A stretch of DNA of 29,389 nucleotides from Actinomycetota bacterium (GCA_009702465.1 WLHY01000003.1:1-29389), one strand, 5' to 3'; shown: positions 9,626-18,353, numbered from the stretch's first letter. A program made the numbers and translations. The notes: generated by a model not told the origin, from the sequence alone.

Positions 9626-10423
9626 CTAGTAATCAAGGAACTCTCTCTGTAGATAAGGATTATTCAGCCGTTCATTTGCAATTATAGTTTGTGGGCCATG
9701 GCCAGGCAGTACATTTAGGTGATCTGGAAGTGTTAAAACTCGATCCTTCAAAGTTTTACGCATATCGCTAGCAGAGCCAGTGGGTAAATCTGTGCGGCCA
9801 ATGGAGCCAGCAAATAAAACATCGCCAGATATCAATTGCTCATCGTTGACTAAAAACATCATTGAGCCTTTGGTATGGCCAGGAGCTGCAATACTTTCAA
9901 TTGATAAACCTGCGACATCAAACCGTCCAAAATCCTCAACCTCAACAATCTCATCTGGCTCCGTAAAATCAGCTGCACCAAAGCTTGCTATAAATTGTTT
10001 AGTTGCACCATCTTGCATAAGCGCTTTCATTGGATCACTCAACAAATAACGATCCTCGGCGCTGATATATGTCCGAAGTGGAACTGATTTACAAAGAGGG
10101 ACCAACGAGAAGAAATGATCGATATGGCCATGTGTAATCAAAACAGCTACAGCCTTCAAATTCTTTTTTTTAATCTTATCTAAAATCGATTCAACCAAAT
10201 CTGGTTTATCGATACCTGGGTCTACGATCACACACTCTTGGTTTTGACCAGTTGCCAGTATCCAACAATTGCTCTCAAAGTAGGGGGCCACAACACGATC
10301 GATCAACAAGGGCTTAGCCCCTTCCGTAATCCCTGCGGGAATTTCTCCTATTGAGATAGGTAGGCTACCTTTAGAGTTAGTGAAAACCCAGCAATCGATC
10401 ATGATTGCAACGCCCGCCCCCAC
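9626..10423 (-). CDS. Metallo-beta-lactamase-fold hydrolase (glyoxalase II-like)
   Basis: Predicted di-metal hydrolase of the hydroxyacylglutathione-hydrolase type; the substrate is unknown. Metal ligands are visible in THGHIDH (His98, His100, Asp102, His103), APGHTKG (His183), SGDVLF (Asp201) and LPGHGPQ (His242). The fold proper starts at about residue 42 (DRVVAPYFESNCWIL). The first ~40 residues are extra compared with the short family members found next to rel in actinobacteria, so the start is uncertain: GTG at 10423, ATG at 10402, or TTG at 10309/10306 behind a GGAAGGGG sequence. A TAATCT hexamer 9 bases before the GTG favours 10423. It heads the MBL-hisS-aspS unit and is divergent from the DUF349 gene. 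Confidence 0.85.
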   Translation of the reverse strand: MGAGVAIMIDCWVFTNSKGSLPISIGEIPAGITEGAKPLLIDRVVAPYFESNCWILATGQNQECVIVDPGIDKPDLVESILDKIKKKNLKAVAVLITHGHIDHFFSLVPLCKSVPLRTYISAEDRYLLSDPMKALMQDGATKQFIASFGAADFTEPDEIVEVEDFGRFDVAGLSIESIAAPGHTKGSMMFLVNDEQLISGDVLFAGSIGRTDLPTGSASDMRKTLKDRVLTLPDHLNVLPGHGPQTIIANERLNNPYLQREFLDY

Positions 10424-10426
10424 AAC

Positions 10427-10457
10427 AACTTCAGATTAAAAATCTAAGTTGCGCAAC
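10427..10457. promoter_or_regulatory. Divergent promoter region with nested inverted repeats
   Basis: Between the two divergent genes there is an imperfect inverted repeat (10427-10450: arms AACTT-C-AGATT and AATCT-AAGTT around AAA, one bulged C). It runs into the perfect palindrome GTTGCGCAAC (10448-10457). On the minus strand TAATCT (10433-10438) can be a -10 for the hydrolase gene. On the plus strand TAAGTT (10445-10450) can serve the DUF349 gene. The repeats could be an operator overlapping both promoters; no known regulator motif is recognised. Confidence 0.4.
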
Positions 10458-10458
10458 G

Positions 10459-10464
10459 AAGGAG
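10459..10464 (+). promoter_or_regulatory. Shine-Dalgarno site that fixes the DUF349 start
   Basis: AAGGAG ends 5 bases before the GTG at 10470. This is one of the clearest ribosome binding sites in the window. It selects GTG 10470 over the in-frame TTG at 10449. Confidence 0.7.
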
Positions 10465-10469
10465 AGATA

Positions 10470-11786
10470 GTGTCAGATCCAATAAACCCAGATCAGGTAA
10501 ATCAAGCAGTAAGCGGTGCGGCGGCGGTACTTATCGGAGACCCTTCTAAATTTGGTCGAGTGGCCGAAGATGGCACAGTTTATGTAATCACGCCATCCGG
10601 TGAACGCGCAGTCGGATCTTATCCGGGAAAAAGTGCTGACGAAGCTTTAGCTTACTTTGTTAAGAAATTTGAAATGTTGGCATCAGAGGTAGCACTGCTA
10701 GCAGCAAGAATTCGTTCCGGCGCAATGGTTCCATCCGATGCCCTTGAAGCGGTTACCAAACTGAAGAATCAGATTGAAAATTTAAATGGCGTTGGTGATT
10801 TAGCCAAGCTTGCACAATCAGTTGAACAAATTCCGGCTTTGATCGAGAATCATAAAGCGGCCTACGAAAGTAAAAAGCAGGCTCAAGCCGCTGAGAAAGC
10901 TGCACGAAAAATTGAAATAACCGCCCAAAAAGAGGCAATAGCAGCACAAGCTGAAAGTTTAGTTGATTCAGTAAATTGGAAAGCAACAACTGAGAAATTA
11001 AAGGAGTTGCTTGATGAGTGGAAGAAAGCACCTCGGCTTGATAAGGCCAGCGATGCTCAATTGTGGAAGCGATTTTCCTCTTCCCGAAACAAATTTGATA
11101 AACGACGTCGTACCCATTTCGCAACCCTTGACATTGAATTTAAAAAGGTTCAAGCTATTAAAGAGGAGATAGTTAAAGAGGCTGAAGCTTTAGTTAATTC
11201 AAAGGATTGGCTTAAAACTGCTCAAAAATTTAAATCCTTAATGGATAAGTGGAAGGCAGCTGGACGCGGAAAGAAATCTGCCGATACCGCTCTTTGGAAT
11301 CGCTTTAAAGCGGCTCAGGATACTTTCTTTGCCGCGAAAAATGCCGATCTTGAAAAACGCCAAGGTTCTATGGAGATTAATCTGCAAAAAAGAGAGAGCT
11401 TGCTGTTGGAGTTTGAAGCCTTGCTTCCAATCTCTGATTTCAAAGCGGCCCGTAGAAGTTTCAAAGATCTAGAATCAAAGTGGCAAAAAATTGGAATCAC
11501 TGATCGAAAGAAGTTGCCGGCGTTACAGCTGCGAGTCGATAAGGTGGCGCAAGCGATTTCAGAGCTTGAAAACAATCATGCTCGAAGAAGTGATCCAACC
11601 GCTATCGCCCAAGCCAACAAGGTAGTGCAAGGTTTGGTTGAAGCAATCGAGAATTATGAAAAGCAGGCAGCAAAAGCTCAAGCAGCTGGACAAACCGCGA
11701 AAGCGATGTTGGCACAAGAAGCAGCTGCTGCCCGTAGAGTTTGGTTAGAAGAGGCTAAAAAAGGTCTAACTGATTTCGCTAGTTAA
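10470..11786 (+). CDS. DUF349 coiled-coil protein
   Basis: Cytosolic, charged, highly helical protein of about 438 residues with at least three DUF349 repeats at roughly 164-217, 240-293 and 317-368. Each has a conserved core of Trp and basic residues, such as NWKATTEKLKELLDEWKKA, DWLKTAQKFKSLMDKWKAA and DFKAARRSFKDLESKWQKIG. The first ~60 residues form a separate beta-rich segment (DGTVYVITPSGERAVGSYPG); Ala/Gln/Lys-rich coiled coils lie between repeats and at the C-terminus. I chose GTG 10470 because of the AAGGAG five bases upstream. DUF349 genes next to rel are typical of actinobacteria; the biochemical role is not established. Its stop overlaps the rel stop on the other strand in the four bases TTAA. 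Confidence 0.9.
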   Translation: MSDPINPDQVNQAVSGAAAVLIGDPSKFGRVAEDGTVYVITPSGERAVGSYPGKSADEALAYFVKKFEMLASEVALLAARIRSGAMVPSDALEAVTKLKNQIENLNGVGDLAKLAQSVEQIPALIENHKAAYESKKQAQAAEKAARKIEITAQKEAIAAQAESLVDSVNWKATTEKLKELLDEWKKAPRLDKASDAQLWKRFSSSRNKFDKRRRTHFATLDIEFKKVQAIKEEIVKEAEALVNSKDWLKTAQKFKSLMDKWKAAGRGKKSADTALWNRFKAAQDTFFAAKNADLEKRQGSMEINLQKRESLLLEFEALLPISDFKAARRSFKDLESKWQKIGITDRKKLPALQLRVDKVAQAISELENNHARRSDPTAIAQANKVVQGLVEAIENYEKQAAKAQAAGQTAKAMLAQEAAAARRVWLEEAKKGLTDFAS

Positions 11787-13951
11787 TTGTTGAAGACTCG
11801 ATTAACATCGTAAACACCTTCAACATTTTTTACCGCAGTTAGTATTAAATCTAAGTGCGATGCATCAGCCATCTCAAAGGTAAATCTTGAGATCGCTGTC
11901 TGATCCTTATGGGTAATAACCGATGCATTTAATATATTTACATGCTGATCTGAAAGTACCTTTGTAATGTCAGATAACAACCTATTTCGATCCAACGCCT
12001 CTACCTGAATATTTACCCTAAATCTACTTTTGGCAGTCAGATTCCATTTCACACTAACTATTCGATCTCCTTGGTGGATCTGCAAATCAGAGATATTCAC
12101 GCAATCCTTGCGATGAACTGAAACACCAGAACCCCTTGTAATAAAACCCGCGATCTCATCCCCTGGTACTGGGGCGCAACATCTGGCCAACTTAACCAGT
12201 AGATCATCACTACCTTCTACATCGATACCTGAAACGCTGCGCCGTTCTCGCCGTATTGTTTTCATTTGGGTTGACACTTGCGTCTCTGGATTTATCTCAT
12301 CCGTGCTTAAAATCGCACTCAATTTCTCGACAACTGAGTGGGAAGAAACATGGCCATTTCCAACCGATTCGTACAATGTTTCAATATCTGCATAATGCAA
12401 CTCATGAGCAATTTGTAAAAGGGATTGTCCGCCTAGAATTTTCTGTAGCGGCATACCCGCTTTACGCAGTTGGCGGGCGATAGATTCCTGGCCCGCTTCA
12501 ATCGCCTCCTCCTTGCGCTCCTTCGAGAACCACGCTTTTATCTTTGAGCGAGCACGCGAAGATGTTGCAAAGTTCAACCAATCTCGACTGGGTGCGGCAT
12601 TTAATCCTTTGTTTGTTAGAACCTCCACTACATCACCATTAGCTAATTGCGACTCTAGCGGAACTAACTTGCCATTAACCTTTACTCCTACACATTTGTT
12701 TCCAACCTCTGTGTGTACAGCATAGGCAAAATCAATCGGCGTTGAGTTTGCAGGAAGCGCAACCACACTACCTTTTGGCGTAAAGACAAAGATCTCTGGA
12801 GTTCGAAGATCGTATCTAAGAGTTTCGAGAAAATCACCAACATCTTCACTCTCTTGCTGCCATTCATGCAGTTGTTTCATCCACAATAACTCTGGATTGT
12901 TGCCATTTTCGCTATCTTTTTGCTTGTACTTCCAATGCGCAGCAATTCCAAATTCAGCTCTTGCATGCATATCAAATGTTCTGATCTGAATTTCCACCGC
13001 TTTACCTGATGGCCCAATTACTGTTGTGTGGAGCGATTGGTACAAATTAAACTTTGGCATTGCGATGTAATCCTTAAATCGCCCTGGTACTGGGCTCCAT
13101 CTCGCGTGGATGGCACCTAAAACTGCATAACAATCTCTTACTGAATCAACTAAAATTCGAATTCCTACTAGATCATAAATATCATTAAACTCACGGCCAC
13201 GAACTACCATCTTTTGATAAACACTATAAAAATGTTTTTTTCTTCCAGTTACCTGTGCTGATATTTCCTCAGCCTTTAGATCTGATTGAATACTCTTGAC
13301 CACATCGGCGGTTAATTGATCCCTCGCAGGTGATCGATCACTAACAAGCCGTTCAATCTCCTCAAACTTTTTTGGCTCCAAAACAGCAAATGAAAGATCC
13401 TCTAACTCCCATTTAATTGAGTTCATGCCAAGTCGGTGTGCCAACGGCGCATAAATATCAAGAGTCTCGCGAGCTTTTCGATTGGCACTTTCGGGATCAA
13501 CATACTTCCAAGTGCGGGCATTATGTAATCGGTCAGCGAGTTTAATAACTAAAACCCTAATATCCTTTGACATCGCAACTACCATCTTGCGCAATGTTTC
13601 AGCCTCTGCCGTAGGTCCGTAAATTAATTTATCTAACTTGGTAACGCCATCGACTAAAGAAGAGACCTCTGTGCCAAACTCTTTTGAAATGGTAGCGATG
13701 CTTACTCCGGTGTCTTCTACTGTGTCATGAAGTAAGGCGGCATTAATTGTTGGAAGATCCATACCAAGCTCAACTAAAATCTGAGCAACAGCCACTGGAT
13801 GAGTAATGTAATCTTCACCAGATTTTCGTTTTTGGCCGAGGTGTGCTTTGTTGGCAACCTCAAAAGCATGTTCAAGTAAGGATTGATCAAAGCCAGGGTG
13901 AGAGAGATTTAAACCCACTCGAAGCGGTTCAATCATCGACAGCGAACTCAT
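11783..13951 (-). CDS. relA: Bifunctional (p)ppGpp synthetase/hydrolase (Rel/RSH)
   Basis: Controls the stringent response by making and degrading (p)ppGpp. The 722-residue protein has the full long-RSH layout. The HD hydrolase domain is at about 25-190, with His51 (ITHP), His75-Asp76 (LLHDTVEDT) and Asp140 (ADRLHN). The synthetase domain is at about 220-345, with GRFKDYIA and EIQIRT (320-325). TGS lies at about 390-450, then helical/zinc-finger regions (KLARCCAPVPGDE) and a C-terminal ACT domain (about 648-720). The RFKD sequence at 291-294 is the RxKD form associated with bifunctional enzymes, as opposed to the ExDD form of RelA-only enzymes. It starts 33 bases after secF with a TAAACT hexamer 7 bases before the ATG. 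The apt gene usually found between secF and rel in actinobacteria is absent. Confidence 0.97.
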   Translation of the reverse strand: MSSLSMIEPLRVGLNLSHPGFDQSLLEHAFEVANKAHLGQKRKSGEDYITHPVAVAQILVELGMDLPTINAALLHDTVEDTGVSIATISKEFGTEVSSLVDGVTKLDKLIYGPTAEAETLRKMVVAMSKDIRVLVIKLADRLHNARTWKYVDPESANRKARETLDIYAPLAHRLGMNSIKWELEDLSFAVLEPKKFEEIERLVSDRSPARDQLTADVVKSIQSDLKAEEISAQVTGRKKHFYSVYQKMVVRGREFNDIYDLVGIRILVDSVRDCYAVLGAIHARWSPVPGRFKDYIAMPKFNLYQSLHTTVIGPSGKAVEIQIRTFDMHARAEFGIAAHWKYKQKDSENGNNPELLWMKQLHEWQQESEDVGDFLETLRYDLRTPEIFVFTPKGSVVALPANSTPIDFAYAVHTEVGNKCVGVKVNGKLVPLESQLANGDVVEVLTNKGLNAAPSRDWLNFATSSRARSKIKAWFSKERKEEAIEAGQESIARQLRKAGMPLQKILGGQSLLQIAHELHYADIETLYESVGNGHVSSHSVVEKLSAILSTDEINPETQVSTQMKTIRRERRSVSGIDVEGSDDLLVKLARCCAPVPGDEIAGFITRGSGVSVHRKDCVNISDLQIHQGDRIVSVKWNLTAKSRFRVNIQVEALDRNRLLSDITKVLSDQHVNILNASVITHKDQTAISRFTFEMADASHLDLILTAVKNVEGVYDVNRVFNN

Positions 13952-13958
13952 ATGAATG

Positions 13959-13964
13959 AGTTTA
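13959..13964 (-). promoter_or_regulatory. Putative leaderless -10 box of rel
   Basis: TAAACT on the minus strand, 7 bases before the ATG at 13951, in the short secF-rel gap. No Shine-Dalgarno sequence is present. It would let rel be transcribed separately from secDF. Confidence 0.45.
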
Positions 13965-13984
13965 CTGAAAAAAACTAAGCTTTA

Positions 13985-15043
13985 TTACTTGCGATTTTTT
14001 CGCTTAGGCTGATTTCTGGGTCCGCGATCGCTATTTGATTTAACGGAAGCTTCAGATGCTGAGGCTGTTGAAGTGCTTGCACCACTTCGTGTTCCGACCC
14101 GTTTGGCCAACGCCTGCATGGCAGGTTCGCGTTCCCGCAGAACTGTCAGGATCGGTGTTGCAATGAAGATTGAGGAGTAGGTACCGATAGCTAAACCGAT
14201 AAACAATGAGAGCGATAAATCCTTTAATGTTCCAGCGCCCAATAAACCTGCGCCTACAAAAAGAATTGAGCCTACTGGAAGGAGTGCAATCACAGAGGTA
14301 TTAAATGATCTAACCAATGTTTGGTTGATCGCTAGATTTGCTGCCTTTGAGTAGGTAGTGCGGCCAGTAGAAACAATACTTTTTGTATTTTCATGAACCT
14401 TATCAAAGACTACAACTGTGTCGTAAAGGGAGTAGCCGAGAATGGTTAGGAATCCAATTACCGTTGCTGGTGTTACCTCAAATCCAACTACGGCGTAAAT
14501 TCCGACTGTAATAAATACATCGTGAATTACCGCAATAATTGCGCTGATTGCCATCTTTGGCTCGAAGGTCATAGCAAGATAAAGCATTACAACAATTAAA
14601 AATCCAAAGAGTCCATACAATGCTTTGCGAGTGATCTCCTCGCCCCAAGAAGGGCCAATAATCTGTACATCAATTGATTCAATGCTCACGCCAAACTTGG
14701 CTGCGAGTTGGTCTTGAACCGCTGTTTGTTGAACGTTAGATAGTGGTTCAGTTTGTACTCTTACCTTGTCATTACCAATTTTTTGAATAATGTTTTGAGT
14801 TTCAACACCTGCATCCTCTAGCGCTGATTCAGCTGTTTCGATGCTGGCATTACTGGAGGTTACTGTGAAAGAGCTTCCACCCTTGAACTCGATTCCGAGC
14901 TGTAATCCTTGAGTAAAGAGCGTTACCGCAGAAATAACAATCAACAGAATAGAAAAACCGTACCAGCGGCGACGCTTGCCGATGAAATCATATGAGGTTT
15001 CGCCACGATATAACCGGCCACCAATTCCAGAGAATTTTGCCAT
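13985..15043 (-). CDS. secF: Protein translocase subunit SecF
   Basis: Inner subunit of the SecDF complex, which uses proton motive force to help pull proteins through SecYEG. The 352-residue protein has a first membrane helix at about 29-48, then GIEFKGGSSF (the SecF counterpart of the SecD glycine motif), a periplasmic segment, and five further hydrophobic segments from about 138 to 300, including TILGYSLYDTVVVFDKVHEN. The C-terminal ~40 residues form a Ser/Thr-rich then strongly basic cytosolic tail ending in KRKNRK. The start codon overlaps the secD stop by one base (TGATG), so translation is coupled. Full length and unremarkable apart from the tail. Confidence 0.97.
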   Translation of the reverse strand: MAKFSGIGGRLYRGETSYDFIGKRRRWYGFSILLIVISAVTLFTQGLQLGIEFKGGSSFTVTSSNASIETAESALEDAGVETQNIIQKIGNDKVRVQTEPLSNVQQTAVQDQLAAKFGVSIESIDVQIIGPSWGEEITRKALYGLFGFLIVVMLYLAMTFEPKMAISAIIAVIHDVFITVGIYAVVGFEVTPATVIGFLTILGYSLYDTVVVFDKVHENTKSIVSTGRTTYSKAANLAINQTLVRSFNTSVIALLPVGSILFVGAGLLGAGTLKDLSLSLFIGLAIGTYSSIFIATPILTVLREREPAMQALAKRVGTRSGASTSTASASEASVKSNSDRGPRNQPKRKNRK

Positions 15044-16563
15044 CAGATTGATGCTCCCGTTTCTGCTTTTTTAACAATTCCTAAACTTTTATCGGAGAAA
15101 CCAGACCAGCGACTTCCGCCACCAAAGAACTTCATTCCCGCCATCAAGGTGATCAATGGTTTTGTAAAGAAGAAGATGACAATCAAGTCAATCAATGTAG
15201 TTAATCCCAAAGTAAGGGCAAAACCACGTACGCCGCCAACTGCGAAGAAGTAGAGCAAAACAGCAGCGATTAACGAGACCATGTCCGCAACCACAATTGT
15301 TCGGCGCGCTCTGGCCCATCCTGTTTCAACCGCTGATTTCAAAGGTCGACCTTCTCGTACTTCATCTCGAATACGTTCAAAGTAAACGATAAATGAATCA
15401 GCTGTAACACCGATCGCGACAATCGCACCTGCAATACCTGCAAGAGTTAGGGTGAAATCAATCCACTCTCCCAGCAGTAAAAACAACAAAATCGCCATTG
15501 CAGCAGCCACTAGCAATGAGCTAACTGATGCCAAACCTAGACCTTTGTAATACATCAGCGAGTAGAGAATTACCAAAAGAAGTCCGAGTAAACCTGCAAT
15601 CAGGCCGCCTCTTAACTGCTCTGCACCTAGGGATGCTGATATCTGCTGAACCTCACCTCGATCAAAGGAGAGTGGAAGTGCGCCATATTTAAGAACATTA
15701 GCTAAATCAGTTGCATCCTCTTGCGTGAAATTTCCAGTGATCTGTGCCGTACCGGTATTGATCGCTTCATTAATGCGAGGAGCTGAGTAAACCAAACCAT
15801 CTAAAACGATTGCCGCTTGATTTTGTGGGGCTGGCAACGATGTCAATCTAGTTGTCATCGCTCCAAATTTAGAGCTTCCTTCACCATCAAATTCAAGTGT
15901 TACATACCAACCTGAAGCAGCAGTTGGATCTAAAATCGAAGATGCCTGTGTAACTTGACGACCTAAGACCTCAGCTGGTCCAAGAATATATTTATTGATA
16001 CCGGCACGATCGCAACCAACTAAAATGCTATCTGGATTATCGCCACCGCCACCTTGGCGATTTTCAGGAATCGTGCAATCTAATGCTGCATAAGCATTTG
16101 ATACCTCGATTGGAACGCCTCCGACTGCAGGAGCTGCCTCAGTGCTCAAACTTGGTGCCGCATTTCCCTCAACTAAAACTGGACGAAAGCGTAACTCTGC
16201 AGTTTGCCCAACTAGATCAACAATTCGACGTCCAGTCTCTCCTGGCACTGAAATTACAATTTGGCGATTAACACCAGTTCCTTGAGCTGAAACCTCTGAT
16301 TCGGCTACTCCTAAGGAGTTAACTCTCTGTCTAATAATCTCAACCGCTTGATCAATTGATTCATTGGTAACTTTGCCGCTTTCGCCAACGCCAATTCTTG
16401 GCTGCAACGTCACGCTAGTTCCACCTTGTAAATCTAAACCTAATTTAAATGAGGTAGCACCAGTGACAAAGGCAATACCGGTAAATGCGACAACCGACAA
16501 TATTAAAATTGAGATTGTGCGAAGCGCACGAGATTGAGTTTGTGCAGATTTATTTGCAGACAT
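15043..16563 (-). CDS. secD: Protein translocase subunit SecD
   Basis: Partner of SecF in protein export. The 506 residues include an N-terminal membrane helix (about 17-38), the conserved KLGLDLQGGTSVTL at 36-49, and a large periplasmic P1 domain containing an IRQRVNSLGVAE segment near 72-83. Five membrane helices fill about 318-490, with SLMYYKGLG and a TADSFIVYFERIRDEVREG block. A low-complexity insertion in P1 is rich in Gly/Ala/Pro (about 135-185). The ATG at 16563 has no Shine-Dalgarno sequence but a TAGAAT hexamer 8 bases upstream. yajC, which normally precedes secD in actinobacteria, is not in the 99-base gap to ruvB. Confidence 0.97.
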   Translation of the reverse strand: MSANKSAQTQSRALRTISILILSVVAFTGIAFVTGATSFKLGLDLQGGTSVTLQPRIGVGESGKVTNESIDQAVEIIRQRVNSLGVAESEVSAQGTGVNRQIVISVPGETGRRIVDLVGQTAELRFRPVLVEGNAAPSLSTEAAPAVGGVPIEVSNAYAALDCTIPENRQGGGGDNPDSILVGCDRAGINKYILGPAEVLGRQVTQASSILDPTAASGWYVTLEFDGEGSSKFGAMTTRLTSLPAPQNQAAIVLDGLVYSAPRINEAINTGTAQITGNFTQEDATDLANVLKYGALPLSFDRGEVQQISASLGAEQLRGGLIAGLLGLLLVILYSLMYYKGLGLASVSSLLVAAAMAILLFLLLGEWIDFTLTLAGIAGAIVAIGVTADSFIVYFERIRDEVREGRPLKSAVETGWARARRTIVVADMVSLIAAVLLYFFAVGGVRGFALTLGLTTLIDLIVIFFFTKPLITLMAGMKFFGGGSRWSGFSDKSLGIVKKAETGASI

Positions 16564-16571
16564 GGGGCGTA

Positions 16572-16577
16572 ATTCTA
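16572..16577 (-). promoter_or_regulatory. Putative leaderless -10 box of secDF
   Basis: TAGAAT on the minus strand, 8 bases before the secD ATG at 16563, in the 99-base gap after ruvB. No Shine-Dalgarno sequence and no clear -35 element are seen. This gap holds no gene. Confidence 0.5.
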
Positions 16578-16655
16578 GAGGTGACTATGATATTTGTGGA
16601 AATCAACGAGAATTGTCGCTCGAATAGGCCTAGATCGGCACGCGGCGTTGCAGTA

Positions 16656-16675
16656 AATAGCGCTATTGCGCAATA
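16656..16675. repeat. Two overlapping 12-base palindromes at ruvB 3' end
   Basis: AATAGCGCTATT (16656-16667) and TATTGCGCAATA (16664-16675) are each perfect palindromes and share four bases. They cover the last codons and the stop of ruvB. On the ruvB transcript they could fold as GCGC-AATA-GCGC but no U-run follows, so this is not a standard terminator. Confidence 0.45.
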
Positions 16676-17733
16676 TCTGGATTAAGCAGATCTGGATCTG
16701 TATCAAAGAGGTTTGGGTCATCCAAGTTTTGTAGCGCTATTGGAGGCTTAACACCTAAATGCATCCAGCCAGCTGCTGTTGCAATTCGGCCTCTAGGAGT
16801 TCGGGCAAGAAATCCCATTCTTACTAAAAATGGTTCAGCTAATGATTCAATACTTTCAATCTCCTCCCCTACCGCCATCGCCAATGTTGATACACCTACT
16901 GGTCCACCATTAAAGTTTTTAACTAGTGTGGTTAACACAGCTTTATCTAAGCGATCCATTCCAATCTCATCCACCTCATAAATCTTTAAGGCCTCTTGTG
17001 CGTGGTTAATTTCTACAACCTTTGCCTTACTCACCTGAGCGAAATCCCTTACTCTTCGAAGAAGTCTATTTGCTACCCGAGGTGTTCCTCGTGATCGCGA
17101 AGCAATCTCAATCGCCGCATCACTATCGATTTCAATACCGAGCAATGCTGAGCTGCGTTGCACAATCTGGTTTAACTCCTGTGTTTCATAGAAATCTAAT
17201 TGCGCTGTAAAGCCAAAACGATCACGAAGTGGACTTGGCAGTAAGCCGGCACGTGTTGTTGCGCCAATCAATGTGAAGTGTGGCAGCTCTAGTGGAATTG
17301 AGGTTGCGCCAGCCCCTTTGCCAACAATTACATCTACTCGAAAATCCTCCATCGCCAAGTACAACAACTCTTCAGCTGGTCTGGACATTCGATGAATCTC
17401 ATCTAAAAACAAGACCTCACCTTCGACTAGTGAGGAGAGAATTGAGGCCAAATCTCCAGCATGCTGTATTGCTGGCCCTGAAGTAATTCGGATTGGAGCA
17501 TTCATCTCCTCTGCAATGATCATCGCTAATGTAGTTTTACCAAGTCCAGGTGGGCCAGATAATAAAATGTGATCAGCTGGTGCATTTCGTGCGAGGGCGG
17601 CATCCAATAACAGAGAGAGTTGTTTGCGTACCCGATGCTGTCCGACAAACTCCTGTAACTTTCTTGGCCGAAGGGCTAGTTCAGCTGCCCGTTCATTATC
17701 ATCTGAATCTTGTGAGACTAGACGCTCGCTCAT
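16663..17733 (-). CDS. ruvB: Holliday junction branch-migration ATPase RuvB
   Basis: Hexameric AAA+ motor that drives branch migration with RuvA. In 356 residues it shows Walker [10 protein letters not shown] (60-68), Walker [11 protein letters not shown] (107-116), the sensor/arginine-finger block [19 protein letters not shown] (157-175), and the C-terminal winged helix with [12 protein letters not shown]. It extends about 15 residues past the usual end ([21 protein letters not shown] region, acidic). It starts by a one-base overlap with the ruvA stop (TAATG). Third gene of ruvC-ruvA-ruvB. Confidence 0.98.
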   Translation of the reverse strand: MSERLVSQDSDDNERAAELALRPRKLQEFVGQHRVRKQLSLLLDAALARNAPADHILLSGPPGLGKTTLAMIIAEEMNAPIRITSGPAIQHAGDLASILSSLVEGEVLFLDEIHRMSRPAEELLYLAMEDFRVDVIVGKGAGATSIPLELPHFTLIGATTRAGLLPSPLRDRFGFTAQLDFYETQELNQIVQRSSALLGIEIDSDAAIEIASRSRGTPRVANRLLRRVRDFAQVSKAKVVEINHAQEALKIYEVDEIGMDRLDKAVLTTLVKNFNGGPVGVSTLAMAVGEEIESIESLAEPFLVRMGFLARTPRGRIATAAGWMHLGVKPPIALQNLDDPNLFDTDPDLLNPDIAQ

Positions 17734-18353
17734 TACTTCTCTGTCCTAACAGATTTCCCAGTGCTACTGGTAGCTAGAGCTAATTTAATTGCAGAAGCAA
17801 TATCAATTTGCTCACCTGAGATTTGATTTAAAGCTTGGTTAACCATCAAACGACTTTCCTTGGGCGTGTACCCCAATCCTTGCAAAGCAGATTCAACCTG
17901 ATTTTTTAATGAGCCTTCACTGGAATCGCTGGAGCTTGAAAAGTTTGCTAACTTATCTTTTAACTCAAGAACTAATCTCTGCGCACCTTTTTTCCCTAAA
18001 CCAGGGGTTGCTTCAAGGGATTTCAAATTATTTGCTTTAATCATATCTGCGACAACAGATGCTGGATTTACTCCTAAGATCGATTGTGCCACTTTGGGTC
18101 CAACTCCAGTAACAGTCAATAACAATTCAAATAAATTTCGATCTACTAACTCTGAAAAACCATACAAAGTAAGAGCATCCTCTCTTACGATCAAGTGAGT
18201 ATGCAGGTCGATCACATCTCCTATTTTTAATGACTCAATTACCCGAAGTGGTGTGTTAACAAGGATTCCAACACCACCCACCTCTATCACCACAGAGTTT
18301 GCATTAGCAGCTGTTGAGATCCCTTTAACTTTTCCCGTAAGTGAGCTAATCAT
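17733..18353 (-). CDS. ruvA: Holliday junction DNA helicase subunit RuvA
   Basis: Tetrameric junction-binding protein that loads RuvB. The 206 residues give the three normal domains: an OB-fold (1-64, [13 protein letters not shown] start and [14 protein letters not shown]), tandem helix-hairpin-helix motifs ([15 protein letters not shown] near 78-92 and [20 protein letters not shown] near 116-135), and the small C-terminal RuvB-contacting domain (about 150-200, [18 protein letters not shown]). It overlaps ruvC by four bases (ATGA) and ruvB by one base. Both overlaps suggest translational coupling and fixed stoichiometry. Confidence 0.97.
   Translation of the reverse strand: MISSLTGKVKGISTAANANSVVIEVGGVGILVNTPLRVIESLKIGDVIDLHTHLIVREDALTLYGFSELVDRNLFELLLTVTGVGPKVAQSILGVNPASVVADMIKANNLKSLEATPGLGKKGAQRLVLELKDKLANFSSSSDSSEGSLKNQVESALQGLGYTPKESRLMVNQALNQISGEQIDIASAIKLALATSSTGKSVRTEK

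Noticed and set aside
12143..12226. Possible damage in the rel zinc-finger region
   Set aside because: KLARCCAPVPGDE is intact and the frame is continuous over 722 residues, so no lesion is present.
16485..16685. 66-codon plus-strand frame in the ruvB-secD gap as a possible yajC
   Set aside because: Wrong strand, no membrane helix typical of YajC, and mostly overlaps secD and ruvB.
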